Assembly (NCBI GenBank): GCA_913054425.1
Contig: CAJXJG010000135.1
Location: 1-5,248 of the forward strand
From: an uncultured Fidelibacterota bacterium
GTDB lineage: Bacteria > Fidelibacterota > Marinisomatia > Marinisomatales > UBA8229
Direction of reading: 5' to 3'
Length of the DNA stretch: 5,248 nucleotides
Each line of letters starts with the position of its first letter. Position 1 is the first letter of the stretch. The position numbers and the translations under genes are program-made. This document shows positions 1 through 5,248 of this stretch, in pieces. The notes below the pieces were generated by a model that was given only the letters and a program-made list of their open reading frames with translations, was not told the origin of the DNA and searched no databases.

Positions 1-3000
1 AATATTCAGGTACTCTCTGGAGCAACCCTGAATTTGAATGGAAATAGGACCATCAGTGATATATATGTTGATGGAATCATTGATATCGGCGGGGATACTC
101 TAACTGTAATTGGCACCAGTGTTATAAATGATAGTATAAATATAACAACCGGAATGTTTGATTCTAAGAATGGAAATTTCTATAATAATGGTAGCATAAC
201 TATAGCTACAGGAGGGACTGTAGATGCGGATGGAATATTTTTTAACAATGGTACCATAGCCATAGCTGCAGGAGGGACTGTAGATGCGGATAGTAGCTTT
301 GATGGAACAAATGGAACGATCACCTTTACCGGAGATGGAAACCTAAATTTATCTCAAACAGTTACAAGTTTAGGGATACTAACTGATAACATTGGTACGA
401 TAACTTATGATAGTCCAAACAATCAGGATATCTTTGGAACTACCTATTATCAACTTATTCTTGCTGGTTCAGGTGAAAAAACACTGATAGGCGATGTGTC
501 TATTAACAGTGATTTCACTGTGAATACCGGTGACACTTGTATTGTTGGAGCTAGTACACTTACAATTGAGGGGTCCACCGACATTAGTGGTAGCATAACC
601 ATTAGTAGTGGAACTATAGATGCGAATGGTATATTTGATGCAACAGGAGGCACAATCACCTTTAATGGAGCTGGCAATTTAAATTTAGGTTCAACAGTCA
701 CAAGCCTTGGAACGCTATCTGCAAATAATAGCACGGTAACTTATGACGGAGGGGAAAATCAGGGTGTACTGGAAGAGACTTATCATCATCTTACCTTTGG
801 CGGATCTGGAGATAAAGAACTCTTAGGTGATATCAGTGCAACAGGAAATATAACAATTAGTTCAGGTGTCGACTTTGATGTTTCCAACATCAATAATTAT
901 TCTATAAATATAGGTGGTGACTGGACAAATTATGGTACGTTTAATGAGCATAATGGATTAGTCACTCTCAATGGAAATGATATTCAACATATATATTCAG
1001 TCGACTCTTTAAGTGGAAGTTATACACAGCATGAATTTTATGATTTAACTATTATAAATACCGGGGTCACTAATACTATTGTCATGGGTGGAAATTTTAA
1101 CGTAAAGAACAATTTTACGCTTGAAAGTGGAACAGTAGATTTGGAAAATGAGGATCCAAGAATCCAAATAGAAGGAAATTTAACAATAAGTGATGAAGCA
1201 GTTTGGATAAAAGGGTATGAACCTATCATATTTAACGGTAGTACACAATTTTCTGACACAAATCCTCAAGCAAATAACTTGGGTCGTGTTAATGTTATGG
1301 ACAGCTTAACTATTCTTACAGATATGGCAGTGGATGGTCTTTTTATTACTTCTACTGGAACATTTAATCATGTACCATCGCTTACCCTGTATAATGCAGG
1401 CGATTTAGTTGTTAATGAGGGGGGTGCTTTTGATAGTGATTCAATAAGAATTACTTTTAATGGAGACACAACCCAGTCTATAGCTGGAGTAAATAATTTC
1501 TATAATATAAATATAAATAGTTGTGAGTCCTGTTTTGTTGAATTTTCAGATATAAACGATGTAATATTTGTAACTAATGAAGTATCTATAAATACTGGAG
1601 CATTAAATCTCCCATATTCTAGTAATTTAGAATCATTAACTATTAATGAAGAAGGCATTTTGCAATCAGGTGAGATAATTCGAATAACTGGTTCCTGGAG
1701 TAATAATGGAGAATTTCTACATAATAATGGAATAGTAATTTTTGAAGGAGCTAATCAATCAATCAATGGAAATACTGGTTTCTATGAACTTTCCAAAGAA
1801 ACTTTAGTTGCTGATACACTAACATTTGAAAATGAAACCCTGCAGACCATAGAAAGTAAAATTGTTTTTGTTGGTGGCAATGAAAACAACCGTTTATTTC
1901 TGAAAAGTAATAGTGATGACTTAAGTCCTATTCAGTTTCAACTTGCCTTAGCTCAAGATAGTATACAAACACTCGAATATTTACGGATCAAAGATGCTAA
2001 TGCATCTACTGGTGATCCTCTTGTTTGTCAATATTCTCAGGATGCAGGAGGTAACTTAGGATGGATATTTGTTAACTCTATTCCTGTAATAAATGTTTCA
2101 GATGAAGTTCTAAGCTACACTGAACATGATACCCTCAATTTGTTTGGTGAAAATGAAATCTTTACAATCTCTGATTTGGATGATGATATCTTATTATCAG
2201 CTATTGTAAGAATTTCAAATAATTATTATTCGACAAAGGATACTTTGTTATTTGTTGAATTTAATGGGATCACAATTGATCCAAGCTGGGGGGAGAATGG
2301 ATTTTCCGATTTAACAGGAACACTCAAGCTTATTGGAGAAGATTCCCTGGCAGTTTGGGCATTTGCATTAAAAACTGTACAATATCTTAATTTGAGTGAT
2401 AATCCCTTGGAGGAAGATCGAACAATTGAGATTTCTGTAAATGATGGGGAAGAGGCGAGTGCTCCATTTGAACGAATAATTCAAGTAACCAATGTGAATG
2501 ATCCACTTTTTATCACATCTCAAGATTCCGTATATGCTACTGAAGATATATATTTCCAATACCTTGGTACTGCATCAGATCCGGATGATACTTTGTTCAC
2601 CTGGAATTTTAATTCTCTTCCTTCTTGGATGGTGGCCAATGATGAGAGTGTATATGGGGTACCACCGAACAATTCAAAAGACACGACTTTTACAGCCATT
2701 TCAAATGATGGTGAATTCTTTGATACTCTGCTAGTAAATGTTTTTATTAATCAAAGACACAAACCACACCTGGCTGTCGCAGTGATACAGAATAATGCTT
2801 TTTCTAATCATTTTGAATTTGTTGTGGTTGATACAATGGAAAAAATTATAGATACTCCTACCTTAACTGTGAGTAATACGATTAATGAAGATGTTAGCTT
2901 AACAACAATTACTGATTTTACTTTTAGTGGGCACCATTATTTTGAAACAATACCAGGGACTTTTGTCATCAATGTTGAAGCAGCAGGAGATGTAGGGGAC

Positions 3001-3672
3001 ACATCTATCACACGGTACATAAATATAGCAGTAGCCAAAGTAAATGTCCCCTGGGTCGGATTTAGTCCGGATAGCTTGTTGCGTATCAACGGTACTGCGG
3101 GGGCAGTAAGATCTGACGAACCTATTATTGTGGTAGATTCCACAATGTTTAGTATTCATTTCCGTGAACGGGCATCCTATCGAATAGGCAATGAATCCAT
3201 GACCTTTGAAAAAGCGGTTACTGTTTCTATCTATCAATCTAGTGATGTTCTTGCAATTTACCGGCTGGAAGGGAATAACTGGATAGAATTACCTTCCATA
3301 ACTATTAATAGGCAAACTATTGCCTATACAAAAAAAATGGGTTATTTCAGGCTTGGACCTAAAACTATGATCATTCCAGAAATAAGCAGTTTACATCAAA
3401 ATTATCCCAATCCATTTAATCCTATCACGACGATTGTATATGATGTCGGTTTTTTACAGGGCCCGAATCAAAAAATTAATATTTCGGTGTATAATATTCT
3501 TGGTCAACATATTACTACTTTAGTAGATAAATATCATGAATTAGGAAAACATTCCATACGGTGGGCTTCCACGGATAAATGGTCAAAACCTGTAGCAAGT
3601 GGGATGTATTTAGTATATATGAGATCAGAATCTGGCTTTGTTCAAACAAAAAAGATAACAGTGTTAAAATGA
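1..3672 (+). CDS. Large repeat-rich surface or secreted protein with C-terminal T9SS sorting domain (5'-partial)
   Basis: The frame is open from base 1, so the gene begins upstream; the first in-frame TTG (34) is not a credible start. The visible 1223 residues lack a signal peptide, which should lie further upstream. Residues 1-630 are Gly/Asn/Thr/Ser-rich beta repeats with motifs such as GGDWTNYGTF (305-314) and GSWSNNGEF (564-572), typical of long FCB surface proteins and probably a beta-solenoid. Residues 640-690 end in GGNLGWIF. Residues 694-837 look cadherin-like, with an acidic DLDDD (725-729) and NVNDP near the end. Residues 841-918 resemble an Ig-like He_PIG domain (SDPDD, LPSWM, GVPP). 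Residues 921-1125 are beta-rich and unassigned. The last 93 residues are a sorting domain, so export by type IX secretion and anchoring or release at the cell surface is inferred. Only four cysteines are present (180, 508, 511, 676). No enzymatic motif is seen. The ligand is unknown; adhesion is a guess from architecture. The stop overlaps the next gene. Confidence 0.93.
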   Translation, partial: NIQVLSGATLNLNGNRTISDIYVDGIIDIGGDTLTVIGTSVINDSINITTGMFDSKNGNFYNNGSITIATGGTVDADGIFFNNGTIAIAAGGTVDADSSFDGTNGTITFTGDGNLNLSQTVTSLGILTDNIGTITYDSPNNQDIFGTTYYQLILAGSGEKTLIGDVSINSDFTVNTGDTCIVGASTLTIEGSTDISGSITISSGTIDANGIFDATGGTITFNGAGNLNLGSTVTSLGTLSANNSTVTYDGGENQGVLEETYHHLTFGGSGDKELLGDISATGNITISSGVDFDVSNINNYSINIGGDWTNYGTFNEHNGLVTLNGNDIQHIYSVDSLSGSYTQHEFYDLTIINTGVTNTIVMGGNFNVKNNFTLESGTVDLENEDPRIQIEGNLTISDEAVWIKGYEPIIFNGSTQFSDTNPQANNLGRVNVMDSLTILTDMAVDGLFITSTGTFNHVPSLTLYNAGDLVVNEGGAFDSDSIRITFNGDTTQSIAGVNNFYNININSCESCFVEFSDINDVIFVTNEVSINTGALNLPYSSNLESLTINEEGILQSGEIIRITGSWSNNGEFLHNNGIVIFEGANQSINGNTGFYELSKETLVADTLTFENETLQTIESKIVFVGGNENNRLFLKSNSDDLSPIQFQLALAQDSIQTLEYLRIKDANASTGDPLVCQYSQDAGGNLGWIFVNSIPVINVSDEVLSYTEHDTLNLFGENEIFTISDLDDDILLSAIVRISNNYYSTKDTLLFVEFNGITIDPSWGENGFSDLTGTLKLIGEDSLAVWAFALKTVQYLNLSDNPLEEDRTIEISVNDGEEASAPFERIIQVTNVNDPLFITSQDSVYATEDIYFQYLGTASDPDDTLFTWNFNSLPSWMVANDESVYGVPPNNSKDTTFTAISNDGEFFDTLLVNVFINQRHKPHLAVAVIQNNAFSNHFEFVVVDTMEKIIDTPTLTVSNTINEDVSLTTITDFTFSGHHYFETIPGTFVINVEAAGDVGDTSITRYINIAVAKVNVPWVGFSPDSLLRINGTAGAVRSDEPIIVVDSTMFSIHFRERASYRIGNESMTFEKAVTVSIYQSSDVLAIYRLEGNNWIELPSITINRQTIAYTKKMGYFRLGPKTMIIPEISSLHQNYPNPFNPITTIVYDVGFLQGPNQKINISVYNILGQHITTLVDKYHELGKHSIRWASTDKWSKPVASGMYLVYMRSESGFVQTKKITVLK
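181..300 (+). repeat. Two tandem 60-bp repeats inside the surface-protein gene
   Basis: Bases 181-240 and 241-300 align without gaps, with 50 of 60 bases identical by direct count. They share an uninterrupted 21-base block (211-231 and 271-291). Each unit encodes 20 residues with the pattern NNGxIxIAxGGTVDAD, and the period keeps the reading frame. A shorter, diverged third version of the pattern (ITISSGTIDANGIF) lies near 598-636. The high nucleotide identity points to a fairly recent in-frame duplication. Confidence 0.85.
301..864 (+). repeat. Two copies of a 76-residue beta module at a 112-residue spacing
   Basis: Residues 101-176 (bases 301-528) and 213-288 (bases 637-864) align without gaps at an offset of 336 bases, with 39 of 76 residues identical by hand count. 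Shared landmarks are GTITF, GNLNL, TVTSLG, TYD, NQ, a Y-x-x-L turn, GSGxKxLxGD and a closing Ser/Thr-rich strand. More diverged versions of the same theme (VTF-x-G, Q-x-I, FYxL) recur at about 321-350, 484-505 and 580-598. The module resembles strands found in many long FCB secreted proteins. Confidence 0.8.
3391..3669 (+). other. T9SS type A C-terminal sorting domain (FlgD-like Ig fold) of the large protein
   Basis: The domain covers about residues 1131-1223. It opens with LHQNYPNPFNP followed by TTIVYDV, continues with the strand INISVYNILGQHITTLV, then a Gly-rich turn, SGMYLVYM, and a terminal basic strand ending KKITVLK. This order (NPFNP, Y/N-x-LGQ, LxWD-like turn, SGxYxY, KKxxxLK) is the standard layout of these sorting domains. 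In the known pathway the domain is recognised by the T9SS translocon at the outer membrane and is often cleaved off after export. The LRW-like position reads IRWAS here. No secretion machinery gene lies in the window, so use of T9SS is inferred from this domain alone. Confidence 0.93.
3669..3672 (+). promoter_or_regulatory. ATGA stop-start overlap, probable translational coupling
   Basis: The lipoprotein ATG (3669-3671) overlaps the TGA stop of the surface-protein gene (3670-3672). No purine-rich Shine-Dalgarno sequence precedes the ATG; the upstream bases read GATAACAGTGTTAAA. Ribosomes finishing the upstream gene could re-initiate here. The overlap is seen directly; the coupling is inferred. 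Confidence 0.6.
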
Positions 3673-4313
3673 TCTGTAAGTTTAATTTTATTTTTACTAT
3701 AATACTGATCATATACTGTTTGATATTACCAGGGTGTCGAACAGAATACGTTGCCAATGAAAGTGATCTTTCGGAACAGGGGTGGGACTTATATCTTGAT
3801 GGTAAATATTTAGAGAGTGCTGAATGGTTTCAGTATTCCGTTGATATTAATCCCAGCTTGGATGGCTATAATGGTTTAGGATGGTCCCATGGAAAATTAT
3901 CTAATATGGATATAAGTATTAACTCATTTTTAGGATATGAGACTTTGAGTGCATCACCAAATGATCAAAGTATAAAAAGAGATATTTGGGCGGGCCTCTG
4001 TTTTGCATATAGCGCTAATGGAGAAGATTCAAAGGCTATTGACTATGGTGATTCACTTTTCAGTTCTGAATGGTACGATTGGACTTTTTTATATGAATCG
4101 GAATTAGATTCTCTTGATGTGTTAATTACAGTTGCAATGTCCGCATTTTCCATTGGTGACTTTGGCATGAGTCTAAATCGAGTTAATTATATTATGGATA
4201 AAAAGGGTCTTAATACATCAGAATCATTTAATCCAGATGTTAGTACCACCCAAGGAAGATTGACACTTATTTCAAAAATAGAGGAACTCCAGTCGATTTT
4301 ATCTCCTCAATAA
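3669..4313 (+). CDS. Putative outer-membrane lipoprotein with TPR-like helices
   Basis: The product is 214 residues. I place the start at ATG 3669 because it is followed directly by a lipoprotein signal peptide: a short basic start (MICK), a hydrophobic stretch rich in Ile and Leu, and a lipobox LPGC with the lipidated cysteine at residue 23. The frame extends upstream to 3579, but that part lies inside the sorting domain of the previous gene and would bury the signal. After the cysteine, residues about 34-64 (GWDLYLDGKYLESAEWFQYSVDINP region) have the alternating pattern of a tetratricopeptide repeat. Weaker helical pairs follow at about 104-133 (AGLCFAYSANGEDSKAI) and 151-180. TPR-like lipoproteins usually act as protein-binding scaffolds in the periplasm or outer membrane. 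Arg after the cysteine (no Asp at +2) would fit outer-membrane sorting under the enterobacterial rule, which may not hold here. The ATGA overlap suggests translational coupling to the surface protein. No specific family is recognised. Confidence 0.85.
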   Translation: MICKFNFIFTIILIIYCLILPGCRTEYVANESDLSEQGWDLYLDGKYLESAEWFQYSVDINPSLDGYNGLGWSHGKLSNMDISINSFLGYETLSASPNDQSIKRDIWAGLCFAYSANGEDSKAIDYGDSLFSSEWYDWTFLYESELDSLDVLITVAMSAFSIGDFGMSLNRVNYIMDKKGLNTSESFNPDVSTTQGRLTLISKIEELQSILSPQ

Positions 4314-4331
4314 ATATGATATTATTATAGC

Positions 4332-4802
4332 ATGAATTTAATTTCAAACAGCACTCACGAACGGTTTATTAAACAGGCAATACAGTTAGCTGAAAAGGCA
4401 GGAAAATTGAAAGAAATTCCTGTTGGAGCGGTGGTTGTGAAAAAGAACAATGTTATCGGAAGGGGATACAATCAACGGGAATCTCTCAAAGATCCCACTG
4501 CTCATGCTGAAATAATCGCCATTACCGCGGCGGCAAATACAATTGAAGACTGGCGATTAACAGATTGTACTCTTTACGTCACCAAGGAACCATGTCCCAT
4601 GTGCGCCGGAGCAATCATCAACAGCAGATTAAAAATGGTCATCTTTGGAGCCTATGACGAAGAAAAGGGCTGTTGCGGTTCATTATATCAGCTTTGCGGT
4701 GATTCCCGTTTTGGAAATACAGTAACAGTCAGGGGAGGGGTTTTTGAAGAAAGATGTGCTGAAATCCTCAGGAACTTTTTTAAAATAAAAAGAAAAAAGT
4801 AA
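4332..4802 (+). CDS. tadA: tRNA adenosine(34) deaminase TadA
   Basis: TadA converts adenosine to inosine at the wobble position 34 of tRNA-Arg(ACG), acting in the cytoplasm as a zinc-dependent homodimer. The 156-residue product is full length for the family. Zinc ligands are in place: His58 in the motif TAHAE, and Cys88 and Cys91 in PCPMC. Glu60 is the expected proton-shuttling catalytic residue. Other family landmarks are EIPVGAVVV (28-36), GYNQR (45-49), the DPTAHAE block, LYVTKEP and the C-terminal FFKIKRKK basic tail that contributes to tRNA binding in the family. ATG 4332 is the only reasonable start, because an in-frame TGA lies at 4317-4319. No Shine-Dalgarno site is visible. The gene follows the lipoprotein by 18 bases on the same strand and may be cotranscribed with it. 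The GCCGSL stretch (113-118) matches a position where many TadA proteins have GCAG or GAAG. A plain cytosine or guanine deaminase is less likely, given the tRNA-type tail and overall match to TadA. Confidence 0.96.
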   Translation: MNLISNSTHERFIKQAIQLAEKAGKLKEIPVGAVVVKKNNVIGRGYNQRESLKDPTAHAEIIAITAAANTIEDWRLTDCTLYVTKEPCPMCAGAIINSRLKMVIFGAYDEEKGCCGSLYQLCGDSRFGNTVTVRGGVFEERCAEILRNFFKIKRKK

Positions 4803-4814
4803 TGTATTTAGGAA

Positions 4815-5248
4815 TCAGAATGATTGAAATCTTTCAACCTGTGCTGTTTCCACAGCTTTTACAATCAAATTATCAATGTCTAAGTTAGTTTCGGAATCCA
4901 GAACATCCTTGAGTCTTGCCTTTGTGGCAGGATGTTTTGGGATAAACAGTGAACAGCAGTCCTCATGTGGTTGAATGGAGATCTCATATGTGTCTATTTT
5001 TCGGGCCACTTGAATAATTTCCTGTTTATCCATCCCAATTAAGGGTCTGAGAATTGGTAAACGTGCAGCTTCTTCAATTACAGTAATATTTTCAATAGTC
5101 TGGGACGCAACCTGCCCGAGAGCTTCGCCTGTTACCAGCGCAAGGGCTTTTTCCTTTTTGATTATTTTTTCAGCAATCCTGATCATACAGCGCCTGTAAT
5201 GCAGAACCAGGAATTTCGGATTTGCATTGGCAAATATTTCATCTTGTA
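4815..5248 (-). CDS. thiI: tRNA 4-thiouridine synthase ThiI, C-terminal part (5'-partial)
   Basis: ThiI makes 4-thiouridine at position 8 of tRNA and in some bacteria also supplies sulfur for the thiamin thiazole. The frame stays open to the right edge: 20 residues before the internal Met at 5186 continue the match (NPKFLVLHYRRCMIRIAEKI), so that Met is not the start and the N terminus (ferredoxin-like and THUMP domains, PP-loop) lies beyond 5248. The visible 143 residues are the end of the adenylation domain, with LVTGEALGQVASQT (5138-5097), LRPLIGMDKQEII and EDCCSLFIPKHP. The first Cys of EDCC (4956-4958) appears to align with the conserved Cys344 of E. coli ThiI. The protein ends about 65 residues after that, so it has no C-terminal rhodanese domain and resembles the shorter Bacillus type, which takes sulfur directly from a cysteine desulfurase. 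It converges with tadA, with 12 bases between stops. Confidence 0.95.
   Translation of the reverse strand, partial: QDEIFANANPKFLVLHYRRCMIRIAEKIIKKEKALALVTGEALGQVASQTIENITVIEEAARLPILRPLIGMDKQEIIQVARKIDTYEISIQPHEDCCSLFIPKHPATKARLKDVLDSETNLDIDNLIVKAVETAQVERFQSF

Noticed and set aside
34..36. TTG at 34 as the start of the large protein.
   Set aside because: The frame is open to base 1 with the same repeat-like composition (NIQVLSGATLNLNG), there is no signal peptide after the TTG, and an exported protein needs one. The gene is cut by the window edge.
181..300. Tandem repeats as a CRISPR array.
   Set aside because: The 60-base units are contiguous, keep the reading frame, and have no unique spacers between short identical repeats.
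450..734. Open frame of 94 codons on the minus strand.
   Set aside because: It lies wholly inside the repeat-coding gene, and its Val/Pro/Ser-rich product mirrors the repeats on the other strand. The same holds for minus-strand frames at 1038-1259, 2368-2559, 2899-3237 and 3515-3757 and the plus-strand frame at 2498-2734.
3579..3668. An extended start for the lipoprotein at 3579.
   Set aside because: The extra 30 residues lie inside the sorting domain of the previous gene and would place the signal peptide inside the protein.
4260..4330. TTGACA at 4260-4265 with AT-rich TATGAT at 4315-4320 as a promoter for tadA.
   Set aside because: The boxes are about 49 bases apart, and no -10-like hexamer is found 16-18 bases after the TTGACA. 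FCB promoters also often differ from this consensus.
4843..4860. Small inverted repeat (GCTGT, loop TTCC, ACAGC) followed by TTTT, as a terminator for tadA.
   Set aside because: The stem has only 5 pairs, the T-run is 4 bases, and it lies within the thiI coding sequence, so chance is a sufficient explanation.

Overview
The window suggests an AT-rich genome from the Fibrobacterota-Chlorobiota-Bacteroidota (FCB) side of the bacteria. The main evidence is the C-terminal sorting domain of the first gene, which begins QNYPNPFNP. That form of the type IX secretion (T9SS) type A signal is typical of Ignavibacteriota, Calditrichota, Neomarinimicrobiota and related candidate phyla, while classical Bacteroidota usually carry shorter YPNP-type variants. 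The absence of a clear Shine-Dalgarno site before the two starts that can be examined also fits this group. The phylum is an inference.

Layout. Positions 1-3672 (+) hold the 3' part of one very large gene for a secreted, repeat-rich surface protein; its start lies outside the window. From N to C terminus the visible part has beta-rich Gly/Asn/Thr repeats (about residues 1-630), a linker module ending in a GGNLGWIF-type motif (about 640-690), a cadherin-like domain and an Ig-like domain (about 694-918), an unassigned beta-rich region (about 921-1125) and the T9SS sorting domain (about 1131-1223). Its stop codon overlaps the start of a 214-residue lipoprotein with TPR-like helices (3669-4313, +). 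After 18 bases comes tadA, the tRNA adenosine-34 deaminase (4332-4802, +). Twelve bases further on, the 3' part of thiI, the tRNA 4-thiouridine synthase, ends on the opposite strand (4815-5248, -) and runs off the right edge.

How the genes relate. The surface protein and the lipoprotein are joined by an ATGA overlap and are probably translated together, so a shared role at the outer membrane or cell surface is plausible but unproven. TadA and ThiI both modify tRNA but are convergent, so they do not share a transcript. The window is almost fully coding: no gap exceeds 18 bases, and I see no RNA gene, insertion sequence, CRISPR array or convincing promoter. I find no clear sign of a new biological system. 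The least-explained parts are the coupled lipoprotein and residues 921-1125 of the large protein.
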